Shown here piece by piece: positions 34,001 to 45,700 of a DNA stretch of 64,000 nucleotides. Origin of the DNA: Zygaena filipendulae (lineage: Eukaryota; Arthropoda; Insecta; Lepidoptera; Zygaenidae); contig OU015662.1 in assembly GCA_907165275.2 (NCBI GenBank), positions 8,005,501-8,069,500 on the forward strand, in the 5' to 3' direction. Made by a program: the position numbers and the translations under genes. Each line of letters starts with the position of its first letter. The first letter of the stretch is position 1. The notes beneath the pieces are model-generated. The model did not search any database and was not told the DNA's origin. It saw only the letters and a list, made by a program, of their open reading frames with translations.

Positions 34001-37000
34001 ACCATGTGACAAATAAAAATAAACAACAACAACTAAATCACCTTCATGTCTGATCTATCAGCGCGTCGCGGCAACTTGCACGTACTAATTTCATGAATAT
34101 ATTTTTAATGGATAATTGCGTTTTCATTTGAGACGAGAATCGAATACAGAATACACTTCTTCAATACTTCCTTCGTTTAACCTAAATTTAATTACAATAT
34201 ATATTATGTTATAATTAATTATTGTTGGCATATTTTTTTATTATTTTGTAGTAGCCTAGTAGGTAAGTAATAAGTATGAGTTGTTGCAATAAGCTCTTAG
34301 CTCATGTATGCGTGAAGAGTTTGTTCGGTGTGTGCGTGTCCGTATGATGTGTGTGTGTGTGTGTTTGTGTGTTTGCGCGCGTTCATGCTTGCGCGTGTGT
34401 GTTTGCACCTGTTGCGCCATGAGGAAGATGTTGTGCCGCCGCAGCAGCGCGGTCTCGTTGGCGACGAGGAACTTGAGCAGCGCTATGAGCGCGGCCCACA
34501 GCGGGCGCCAGTCGCGCGCGAGCCGCACTCGGCACCGCTTCTGGTAGCCGAGCAGCCGCTGCAGCACGCCCACGCACTGCTGGTACAGCTCGCCGGGAAA
34601 CTTCTTCAGCAGGTGGCACATCATGAACTCCACCAGCAGGTCTGCGACAGATCGTCCGAGCGTGTACCGCCCGGGCCCGGGCCGGCGCACTGGGAGACGT
34701 GCCCGCCCGGGACCCGCTCGGGACCGCTGCGCACGCGCATGATCCCATTCTTGTGGTTGCCAATCAATCTCGATCGCATAAGAGTCATAACCGACATTAC
34801 TCTGTTATTAGATTTTATGTGTACTAATACGTGTGGACTGTAGGTATATAATTCATATTAAACCAATTTCATATACTTTAATCTAATATATAAAAATCTG
34901 TCACAGTGTCTGTTATCGAACTCCTCCAAAACGCCTTGACCGATTTTTATGAAATTGTCTGTGTATATTTGGTAACTCTGAGAATAAATAGGTCGTAGGC
35001 TATTTTTTATATCCTTAGGTGATAAGGATGGCCAGCCAGAATTGATTTATTTTTCTTTAGACAAAATTTTACTTTGGAATTCCTGCGGGAATTCCGAAAC
35101 TCATGCGGGTGATACCGCTGGGCACAGCTAGTATAATAATATCATTCGAACAGAAATTGAACTTTATATTGAATACGCACCTATTAGAGTTGACGCCAAA
35201 GGTTGCGAAGGTGGTTCTTCTGGTACTATTTTTCTGTGACGCATTGGTAGCCTATACAATTGTACCTGTATACAAAATTATATGTACTATTACGTAACTG
35301 TTGGTATAATAGCCGCAATCAAAAGTAAAACCTTTTTATGAGACAACTCTGGGTGTTAAAACCGTTTAAAATTAATGCGTAGAGCCTTCCTACAGATTAT
35401 TTATGGTATCATATAGTAGTTTTTGTATTGAGCTAAAATACATGTATTTTCTTTCTTTAAATAAATCGACCGTGACTCGTGTAGTTTCTAAATAAAAATA
35501 CCTAATAATAAACCTTCTTTTTTATTATTCGTATTTTCTTTAATGTTGTTTTTGATTATTCGATATGGACTCTATACTATGTATTTAAGTATTCGTAGTG
35601 AACAAATTGATGTACCTTGAAAGTAAGATTTTGGTCGTGCATAATGGAGTTGGCGAACTGCTCCTCCACGATGCACGTGAGCGTGATGAAGCACAGGCTG
35701 CACTTGTTGATGCTCGCCTCGCTGCGCGTGTCCGCCATCACTATGGAGCTGCGGCGGTCCAGCCGTGCCGTTAAAACTTCACATCACACTCTACTCTCTA
35801 AACTCGAGCGCGAAACTTATATCGTGGTAATGACAGGTCGATGTTCAAATTTACACAGAAACATTTAGAAATGGATAACTATTGATAGTAATTTGTCTTT
35901 ATACAACGTGTTAATGAATTAACTGAAAACCTGATACACCCCATTTAAAAAAAAATAAGCAATAATATGATTAAAATATATTTTATGTCGAAAAAATTTA
36001 TACTTTAAAAGTTATTCAACATTAGTTTGGAGCCTGGAGGTGACCTATCTACGAGCGCTACGCCGCGCCTACCAGTTCGAATTTTTTTGCTGCGGGCGGC
36101 GTACACGCCTAATATTGTATTATAAATAATTTAGACGTGGGCTAGTAAAAATGAAAAAATATAACCTATATTAAAATATAGTGCGATCGATTCGCTAGTC
36201 GATTCTGAGCAAACTACTTTCTAGTTTTCAGATAATTCATTAACACGTTGTATAAATAAAAGCAGAAACCGACTGATCAATCAACGTACAGCTGAAACCG
36301 CTAGGTCTACATAGAACCATGAAATTTTCCACAAATATTCCATAAGTGACGTAGGTGTGCACTAAGAAAGGATTTTTGAAAATTCAACTCTTTTAAAGGG
36401 GGTGAAAAGAGGTTGCAAAGTTTTTATTGAAGAAAGTGTTTTCTTGGACGAAATTTCAGGTCAAGAGTTTTCTAGACCCAACCATTTAATTTTCTGAAGT
36501 TACCGTCGAAATTACCGCGGGTGAAACCGCGGGGAACAGATAGTCATTAAATAAAATAGATGTCTCTAAATGTGGTGGTACCTAAGAGTGCATCTTTGAG
36601 TATCGGTTATTAATACGAATCTTAGAGCAGTGTCACGAGGTACATCAAAGTATATATATCCTAATAGTATCTGTCTGTCAATCAAAACTAGTAAGAGTAT
36701 TCATAATATCCCGAATAACTTGATATACTACTATAAATATCTACTATACAAACCAATATTGAAAGAATGTCACTAGAAGATTTGTGGGTTGGTCGTTGTC
36801 GAGCGCTTGAACCTGTGCCATGTTTGGTGGACTCTGGAATAGGATGAATTACCGAATTCTCAGTATTCTTTACTACAAATAATATAATTACGCATAAAAA
36901 ACGAACAAAAAAGGCAGGCTTAGGCTTTCGTAGGCAGGCATTATGACACCTGCTAGAAGCTCTGCAGATACAATCCGCCGTTGCACACTGAAATAGCCTC

Positions 37001-39882
37001 CACTTTTACACACAACTACAGGCAGAATTCCTTTATCTGGCGAGGGAGTGACAATTTCAATAAATTATCCAAACACTATGATTTTGATATATTTAACACT
37101 AGCTGTGATTCGGCGAGGCGAGAATTGGAAAATTTGTTCTTTGAGTGATGGTCAGTCGGACTTTGTTCCCACTGTGTACGATGCTGCATCGGGCAATTGA
37201 TTTTATTTTTGTAGTTCCGTTACATAAATGCGAAAATCTGTAATTGGCTTGTTTGTTCTATAGTTTAATGTTCATTGTATTTATGTAGCAGTTGATTTTC
37301 CGAACAAAGTAAAATAATATAAAAAAAAAAAAATATTATGTGAGGAAATAGGTAAAAAATCGAAATAGAGTACCTGATGCGGGGGCAGGGTGGCGGGCGG
37401 CGAGGGTGGCGCAGACGAAGCGGCGGCCGACGACGAGTGCGCGAGCGTCGTCATAAAGTTGCGGTTGAGGTGCGCCGCCTCGTACAGCGCCAGCAGCATG
37501 CCCTCCTCGCCGCCGCTGGGGACAACACGCCAGCGCGGCGCGGCGTCAGCACGTACCGCACAAGAGAGGACGATCGCTACATTGTTGCGTTTGGTGTGGT
37601 TAGAAGTTCTAACTTAAAACACACAACAGATGGACGGGGCATCAGCTCAGTTTAGTATGAAAACAGATGAATTGAGTTGAGTCAGAGTCGCCGCCTAATC
37701 TTCGCACACAAACCTATTTGTCACACACCCGAACATTCATAACTTTTTAAATACCTCTTGGATCAAGGCTGTTCATGAAATTTTGTAAATAATTTAGACA
37801 GTATGAGCATTCAGTTAATTTATTCGTTTACATATTATAGTGTGGATGACCCGAGCAGAATTTCAATAATATTTTGCATATATTTATTTATTTATTAAGT
37901 TTACCAGCAGTTAATACACGAGTACTTTGAATAACTACTATATAATTATGTGATCTGATCATCAGTGTGACTGCAAAACTGTACTTGAAAATCAACCTTA
38001 CACTCACCTGTTCCTCTGCCCCCTAACAATAGGCTGTGTGTCATCACTTGTGAGGAATATCCCTCCCACCATACTGGTCAACGAGGATAGCCAGCCGCCT
38101 CCCCCGCCACCGTTCTGCATGCCACCATACGTCGACATCACGAAATCATTTAGCGCCGCAGTTATCACTTGTCCATACCTATGCATATAAAAAAGGTCCA
38201 GGCTAATAAATTCTATTTATTCCAGAAAATTTAAAAAACTAACTTATTATTGTACCTACTAGATGTTCCCTGCAGTTTCACCCAGATTAGCCTACAACTT
38301 TTTCTGTACCCCTGACAATGTGTATGCAAAATTTCATGATGATCTCAAGATGTGAAAGTGAAACAAACAAACTCACATTTACATTTATAATATTACTAGC
38401 TGTACCCTGCTATTTCACGCATGGTAATTACAGAGTTTGCGCAGGAATTCCAGGAATAAGTATCCATGTACCCCTGACAACATGTGTTCAAAATTTCATG
38501 AGCCATCAAGCCATTAGGTGTGAACAAGTAACAAACAAACTGACTTTTGAATTTATAAAATGTTCTTACCCATTCAAAGCTAACTCATCATCAAGTATTG
38601 ACAATTTCACCACATACTGATTGCTTGACTCATGTTTCTTATAATTAACTAGAAACATAATGAGCATCACCACATCATAGCCTGCAAAAAACTTCTCTTT
38701 AAGACTACTACTAATTAAAATTTTTTAGAGAAAAATTACAAATCAGACATGTCATAACAAACATTAAATGCCAAATAACCAGTGATTTATCTGCAGTATG
38801 GTATTTTTGAACTCACAAAGGATTGTTGTTCTTAACTGTGAGAGTAAAAAACATAGTGCAAGTTTCACTTAATATATACACAACTACAAATATAGCTTTA
38901 TAATTTATTTTTTCGACTATTGCAATGGAAAAAGAGTTCTGTTTAGACTTATAATAGGATATTATGTGGCACCCCACCATGTTGCTGTCTCTCAGTAGAT
39001 GTGCACAACAGTTGTACTAATGGCTCAAACAGAGAGTTCACCATTAAATACTCAGCAAGAGGATTATTGTCTATATTATCCACTCCTGTAGCTATTACTA
39101 AGAGTAACTTGAGCACCATTGATTTCAAACTGTCTGGGTTGTCACCTGTAATTATAATAATGCTTTAATGAAAGCTGTTCGATGATCCAAAAGATATTAA
39201 TTATGTATTTATGAAACTCAGTCATTTCATTAAGTATTTGAATACATTCAAACTATACAAACATACAATATTAAATGTAGATCTTATTTTTCATAGATTT
39301 ATCAGTGTTTTGTGTTAGTAACAATAGTAAAGAATTTATATATATAGTTACAATAATAATTACCAGATAGTATTGTACTACAGTATTCTAACAACTTCTG
39401 CATTTTGGCATCAGCATTATCAGATTCTATTAAAATTGTTTTAATATTTAAATTAGAATCTTGGCCCACTTTTTGATACATTGTTATGAGGAGAGCACTC
39501 AAAGTTTGAAGAGCATATACTAGTCTAAAACAACATAAGGATAAGCAATTTCTAACATAATTTTAATAATAATAGTAATTTTAAATGAAAACAGAAACCT
39601 ATCCAACCTGATATGATGTTCCTGACCGAGCATCTCAATACATTGCCTTACTAATAAATTAATATTATCTTTCATATTCATAAGTTGTTCTACAGAAAGT
39701 TTGTGTATTTCTGCCTCCAACTGAGGAATTTTAGGCTTAAGCAAAAAGAACTCATCCCAAAACGTGGGATTATCACTAGTTAAATCTTCTCCTTTAAAAA
39801 ATGATTCATAAATTTGTACAACTTTTTCCTTTAAGTGTCTTTTTGACCCAGATCCGCTTCTTTTTCTCATGGCCATAGTCAT
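30938..39882 (-). CDS. ARMH3: ARMH3 (C10orf76/UPF0668) armadillo-like helical protein
   Basis: Exons found (minus strand): 39882-39608, 39524-39364, 39145-38978, 38681-38570, 38178-38008, 37515-37374, 35748-35616, 34641-34409, 33310-33184, 32012-31858, 31150-30938. The order and content follow vertebrate ARMH3 as I recall it: LKEKVV, FWDEFF and [16 protein letters not shown]...[39 protein letters not shown] and [27 protein letters not shown] and NETALL; GDTFLP and [38 protein letters not shown]. Vertebrate ARMH3 binds PI4KB at the Golgi and supports PI4P production; that role is inferred here. Phases agree except between exons 37374/35748 and 35616/34641. There a short exon (3n+2 nt) and another (3n+1 nt) should exist but were not found. 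The last exon ends in an Ala/Arg-rich tail that has seeded a minisatellite. The ATG at 39882 is clear. Confidence 0.9.
31363..31667. mobile_element. hAT-type MITE
   Basis: A 305-bp element in an ARMH3 intron, with ends CAGGGATGTCGCG and CGCAACATCCCTG. It is flanked by a perfect 8-bp target duplication TAATACAC (31355-31362 and 31668-31675). The CAGGG ends and 8-bp duplication are characteristic of hAT elements. The right part has CATCCGCATCCGCATCCGCGG repeats. No transposase. Confidence 0.8.
33343..33667. mobile_element. MITE family A, second copy
   Basis: A reversed copy of 362-693 with the same GGGCATGTTGACTA end and two GTGACGTCA motifs. It lies in an ARMH3 intron only 33 bp upstream of the 3' splice site of the exon at 33310-33184, so the branch-point region probably lies at or within its edge. 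Confidence 0.7.
33727..33930 (-). mobile_element. Reversed Helitron copy
   Basis: CTAGCTGTCCCCCGCGATTTCACC followed by the GGTTACCGCGGGTATGCCGAG block and CAGTAGATCCAGAGATTA mark a minus-strand copy of the small Helitron family. Its 5' limit near TTTATAATATTAT is approximate. Confidence 0.55.
34340..34400. repeat. GT-rich microsatellite beside an ARMH3 exon
   Basis: Imperfect (GT)n with GCGC interruptions begins directly after the donor of the 34641-34409 exon. It is intronic. Confidence 0.7.
34882..35131 (+). mobile_element. Non-autonomous Helitron
   Basis: A 250-bp copy starting TCTAATATATAAAAATC after an A and ending CAGCTAG before T, with the GCGGGTGATACCGC hairpin just inside. The middle differs from the 29022 units, so this is a separate subfamily. 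Confidence 0.7.
35899..36254. mobile_element. MITE family F
   Basis: Inverted ends of about 28 bp: TATACAACGTGTTAATGAATTA, then CTGAAAAC, against its complement at 36225-36254. About 355 bp in an ARMH3 intron. The internal part has a GC-richer patch (CGAGCGCTACGCCGCGCC). No coding sequence. Confidence 0.65.
36301..36535 (+). mobile_element. Helitron-like copy
   Basis: It ends with the block GAAATTACCGCGGGTGAAACCGCGG and ACAGATAGT, a mutated CTAG end. The body (AAAATTCAACTC, GGGGGTGAAAAGAGGTTGCAAA) also appears reversed near 47080-47130, so 36301 and 47030 are one subfamily. Confidence 0.5.
38400..38530 (-). mobile_element. Reversed Helitron fragment
   Basis: ACTAGCTGTACCCTGCTATTTCACGC and AATTTCATGAGCCATCAAGCC follow the family pattern in an ARMH3 intron. 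A second fragment at 38262-38395 (TTCCCTGCAGTTTCACCC to TTTATAATATT) precedes it. Confidence 0.5.
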
Positions 39883-42703
39883 TGTTTCCGAATAATATAA
39901 ATGAAATAGCTAGGTAGGTAGGTAGTCGCTTTTAATATAAAATTTTTACTATTTTTTTCTAACCTAAAGGAAAACCGATTATGGTATTTTTTTGACAGAT
40001 GACATTTTTTTACTTTTTTTTGTGAAGTTTCCGTCTACGTTACCCTCAGAAGAATTTATTCTTCTGAGAGTTTACCCCTTTCGGGGAAGGCAGAAGGAAA
40101 CTTAGTCTATATTGCCAATAGAGTAGTATATTTCTTCTTCTGAATCTGAAGTTATTTACATCGAAATGCATTGGTGAGATGCATTTCGATGCTTTACCGG
40201 AACTTTTGGCAGCAAATCTTCACAGTAGGGTACTTGCATGAATTTTTTTATTCAGTCTATTTTAAAGATATTAAACAAAGCAAGAAAAAGAAAAACAAAA
40301 AATGCATAAATTAATGAAATAGAGCGTTTCAAAGTTCCTACTTTAGACTTTACCGCCGAAACGCGGAATGACGTCACTTGTTCAAAATTACGCCTTATTA
40401 ATCTGTGATAGAAATGTCACTGTCGTATTGACAGGGTCATGTGACACTGACAGACAGATAACTTCAATATCCAAAAGCAAAACCATGTTTTAACTTGGGG
40501 AACAATCTAACATTGTCATTGGCGTTTCGCCATAATTGAAGAAGTAGATGAAGAGATTTTTATTACTAAGAGACGTTGTCATTGGCAAATTATAATTATA
40601 GACGCCATTATTAAAGAAGAAGAAGAAGAAAATTAAGGTTGAACTGTGTCGATTTACTTCCAAAAGTTCCAGTAAAGAATGGAAATGCATCTTACCGATG
40701 CATTTTAAAGTAAAAAACTTCAGAAAATGGAAAATATGCGTTGACTGTATGCACTTAGTTTCTTTTGCCTTCTCTGAAAGAGGTAAATGTTTCCTAAAAA
40801 AATTAAAGTGACGTCTTGTGTCAAGCTTGGCTGTGATTGGTGTTTCGTTGCAACATTCCGTTTCACAAAATTAAAAGTTGAATATTTTGGAAACAATTGA
40901 ATTTTTTTTAGTAAATCTTTCACGATAACGCTTTTCTAAGGCTCTATTTTTGAAATATTGACACAATTTCTTATTATACATTTCATGCAAGTACCCTATT
41001 ATGTGTTATTTTTTTTTTGTGAAGTTTACCCTTTCGGGAAAGGCAGAAAAGAAACTTATAGTCCATATAGCCAATTCAGTCGTATACTTCTTCTGAAGTT
41101 ATTTAAGTACATCGAAATGCATTGTTGGGATGCATTTCGATGCTTTACTGGAACTTTTGGCAGCAAATCTTCACAGTTGAACCTTAATAGGATGCTCCGT
41201 GGGAAGTTGTATAGTAAAACGAAAACCTCCCGACGAACGCCCTATTTCATCTTATTTCATAGTTTCCGCACACTGTTCATCAATATCCACCATATTCACA
41301 CAATATTAATCACAATAAAATAATTTGCAAACCAAAGATATAAAACTGACGTCCACTCTGTTCGTCTGCTTCTTTAATAATGGCGTCTATAATTATAATT
41401 TGCCAATGACAACGTTTCGTAGTAATAAAAATTTCTTCATCTACTTCGTCAATTATGGCGAAACGTCAATGACAATGTTAGATTGTTCCCCAAGTTAAAA
41501 CATGACTCTCTTCAAAGCCTCCTGCTCGGGGTCCAAAATAGATGCTGAAAAGTGACTGAAATAACGAAGACTTCACGTGACACGCGTACGGCTTTCACGG
41601 GCTTTCACCCTTCAACAACCGACGTCCACTCTGCTAAAAATCCCGCCAAATTTTAAATGGCAATTGCCATATTATATGACATTAGTGCCAGTGTCACGTT
41701 TTGAAATCAAAACTTGCTTCTAAGTAATTAAAACTTGCTAGACCAAAGATTACAGGAAACATAAGTACTTTATCAACTTCGTGACCATCATTGTAACCCT
41801 CAGAAGAATAAGTTGTAACCTAACGTTATTTAAAAAAAAAAAGGCATAAAATTAGGTTGGCCGAGGGTTGGCCCCTCAGAAGAATAACTGTTGGCCCCGG
41901 CCTGGCGCTGTTACCATCAGAAGAATAACTAAGCATATTCTTCTGAGCTGTTACCAAAGTTTTCATTATTAAAAAAAATAATTAAATGTCACTTGCCTGG
42001 GGTTCCCAGTTTGGGGGCTTTCTTCCCAAATTTAGGGGGTAAATAAGTTAGGTGAGTTTTTTTAGGGACATTATATTTTTAGGGATTTTGTGACATCTTG
42101 TAAAATAAGTAATGAGTTGCTATACTAGTTGAATATAAAAATTTCACCATAGTGTTTACTGTTTACCATAAGTTGAAAGTAAACTAAACTTAAAGTCAGA
42201 ACCAGAAGAAAACGAATTTATATTGGAAGTATTAAATAATGTATGAGTAAACAATAATTACGAACATTACAGAATATTATTTGCTATTTACTGATTATCA
42301 TTAATTTATTATTTTTAATTTTATTTTTTAATAATTTTATTTTTAGCAGGATTTTCAAGTAATTGTTGTGATTTTAAGGATTTTTAACTTCAGCTTTAGG
42401 GGGAAATGTCTTTGAGAGTTAATAACACTGGCTTTTTCCACTGACTGAGCTGGCTTCAAGGACACGTATCCATGGCCGTTAAATAAAAAAAAAAAAAAAA
42501 CCACTGACTGAGCAAAAGCCAAAAGGACCTAAGTCTATAAGTCTAGTTAATTTGTGGTCTAGACGTCTAGTTAGTAGTTAATTTGTGGCAAAAGGCAAAA
42601 GATTAGAAGCTAATTACTACGTGTTACAGTATATTTACTCTAAGGTGTTACCTCTGGGTGTTACTATTAATTATTGTGATCGCAGTCTTTATTGTAATTT
42701 AAA
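39883..42703. other. Divergent ARMH3-SNIP1 intergenic region
   Basis: About 2.8 kb separates the two start codons. It is mostly mobile elements (40226-40998 and its split host at about 39990-41180) plus repeated CTCAGAAGAAT motifs (40045-40068, about 41800, 41875, 41928). It ends in CTAGTTAATTTGTGG repeats near 42540-42600, close to the SNIP1 start. I could not identify TATA or initiator elements. No coding sequence. Confidence 0.5.
40226..40998. mobile_element. Element E, full copy
   Basis: About 770 bp bounded by TAGGGTACTTGCATGAA and TTCATGCAAGTACCCTA, consistent with a TA duplication. An unrelated segment (about 40490-40630, with CATTGTCATTGGCGTTTCGCC) appears again reversed at about 41370-41500, so it is either internal or a nested insert. 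The whole element splits another repeat whose CAGCAAATCTTCACAG end is at 40225; a second copy of that repeat is at about 41010-41180. Confidence 0.65.
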
Positions 42704-45700
42704 ATGAAAACCAAGAAACGTCATCAATCGACTTCGGAAGAATCTGAAGAATCCGAAGCGAGTCAAAAGTCGATCAGCACTTCTGGTAGTGAGAGTGACG
42801 CCTCGTCGGCATCCGAGCATCGTCACAAAAAGAAAAGAAAACGTGATTCTTCGGAATCAGATAGTGAATCTGACGATCAGAAACGCGTCAAGAAACGTAA
42901 GCATAAGAAAAAGAAGAAGAAACATGCCAAAAAAAGGAGGCGATCGGAATCTGGTGATGAGAGCGAGTCGCGTGAAGAGTTGTCATCCGTGAGCGAAGGT
43001 GAACTGTCTTCAAAGAAAAGACGGAAGCATAAACATAAACACAAACACTCTAAGCGGCCGCGCAGTTCTTCTGAGAGGGAAATTGGTTAGCAGTATTTAT
43101 TTTTGCTTTTATTATGAGAATTGGCATAACTTTCATTACTAAGCTAAACAGTGTTGTTTTTTAAATAGCAGTGGAAGAAAGCCGGGTTGAGCGCCGACTG
43201 CACAGTGTTGTGAAAGAACGTCGCGGCTCGTCTGCTGAGGAGAGCCCTCCTACCAGAACTTATTACCAGTAAGTTGATATGTACATTTCTATCATTTCCA
43301 AAAATCTACAATAAACTGCTCCCAATCAAACTCAACTTGGAGTGAGACTACTTCTTTTCTGTTTGTTTTTTGGTATTTCATATCTATTTTAGGAAACAAT
43401 ACCATCGTTCTGGTGTGGGTGAAGAGTATGAGCGTGAAAGGGAAGTTCAACGTTTCTATCGAGGTTCCAGCAAAGAACGCAGAATTCAGTACCAACAGCA
43501 GTATCAGCATGATCGGGAATACAGTGACAGGTCTTCCACACTATACCTACTTGAACATTTAAAAATTCTTATAAATTATCAGTACCATATATCAACTGAA
43601 GCACATCATGGTTTTGAGTTTTGATTTGAGGTATAGCTAGACATCTTCATCAGTTAGTAAGCTTAGCAGGTCTTAATAGGATTTTTATGTGTAGGGTATG
43701 ATGATTGATAGGAATTATAAAAATAAAATCAAATTCATAACAAAATTTAAATTTTAAACAAAAGCTACCATTGCAGATATGCTTCATATCGACAAGAGAA
43801 ATATGACAAAAACAATAAATATGCTCAATACAATGATAACAATGAAGAGTATCAGCGGAGACAGAGAGACTATGATGAATACAAAAGGTACTTACTTGTA
43901 CTAATTGTGTTGGTTAAATATGTTGGCTAATAGTTTTTTTAATAGTGTATTTTTGTCATTTAATTCAATTTTTATTTTGTGATAATATTAGATCTGTATT
44001 GTAGTCTCTCGTGTCAATTAATAATTATAATGATTAATCAGATTTGTTTAGGTGTAATAATTACTATTACTTATAATAAATAGGTAGTCAAGACACCATA
44101 CAGACAGCAATCACCATTGGGCTTGTTACTACTTACTTTAGTGTTTTTATAAATTACCATTTATTTATGTACTTACTAGCTGTTCCCCACGGTTTCACCT
44201 TCGATAAGTTCGCAGTTCCCACGGGAATTCTGTGATAAAAAGTACCTATGTCCTTCTCAGGGGTACACCCCTGACAATGTGTATGCAAAATTTCATGATG
44301 ATTGGTTCAGCCGTTAAAGTGTGAAAGTGTAACAAACAAACTCACTTTCAGATTTATAAATGGTAAGGGTTTGGCTTATGGCCGCACTCAGAGTCATTTT
44401 AATGATTACTTAATTTTTGAAGATTTTAAACAAAATCGATTTTAAAATATTTACTTGAAATTAAGTAATCATTAAAACGACTCTGAGTGTGGTAATGGCC
44501 TAACCTAACCTAAAGTAAATTATGGACATAAATCGTGGTGATGAAAACTTAGGATGATTCTAAGACTAAGGCCCGTATTCCAGAAGGTGACTCAGATCAC
44601 GTTTTACTTGAGATTAGTTTTAAGCTCAGAACATAACTCAAGCGTACATCTTATTATAGAATGCGCTTTAAGTTCTAATTACTTGAAACTGGACATAGAT
44701 AAGCAATAGTGTGTTAACCCACACTGGAGAAATTTTGAGTAAATCGTGTTTTAAAAGTAGGAGCGCCATTTTGTGTCAACATTTTTTATGTTCAATATTT
44801 AGTTACATATTTAAGCAATGTAATAAGGTAAACACATTATTAGAAAACGTTCCCTAACTCTCAATAAATGGTTCTGAATCAATAACTTAATTTTGTGGGT
44901 TAACATGTTATTGCTTATCTGCGTCCAACTAGTCTTGAGTAGGGATTCTGAACTCTGATTGGTTCTAATCAGTTGATACTAGTCTAGAGTAGAGATTTTG
45001 AGTTCTGATTGGTTGGGTGGTCTTGACATGACAGACGTAAAAAAAGATCAAATCTTTGCTTGAGTATAGATTAGTACTCAAGCGTTGTTCTAGAATAAGG
45101 AAATAACTCAGCTGATTGTTGATTGATATATCTCGTTTCAAGTAAGGTTCTAAAATTAAAGCTTTACTTGAAATTAGTTTTAAAACTAGATTCATGACTT
45201 GAGTAACCTTTTGTAATATGGACCTAAGAGTTTTATCTTTCCGTCATACTATTGTCATCATACAACCAAGTAAGAATAATAGTTAAGAATATTTTATACA
45301 GTTACAGAATATGTACAGCTTTATCATATTGTATAATTTTCTTTATATTTTACATTTTTAACATTACATTACTGTCCATTTTAGGCACCAAAGATATGAG
45401 GAACGCAGAGCACCTCCTGATCAAGAATATCATAGGAAACAGAGAGAGGAGAATTTGTATCATTCCAGAGAAGATCCGAGAGGTTCATGATTTATTTATT
45501 TATTTAAAAGTTTAGTAGTTCATTACAATACAAATGGTTTGGTTTATTATTGTATTTTTATATCAGACTAGCTATTCCCCGCGATTTCACCCTCGTTAGT
45601 TTCGGAAATCCCGCGGGTATTCCGAGATAAAAGTACTTATTACCCTATATTTTTTTCTGCACCTACCCTTGACAACATTTAGGCTCAGACGAAATAAAAA

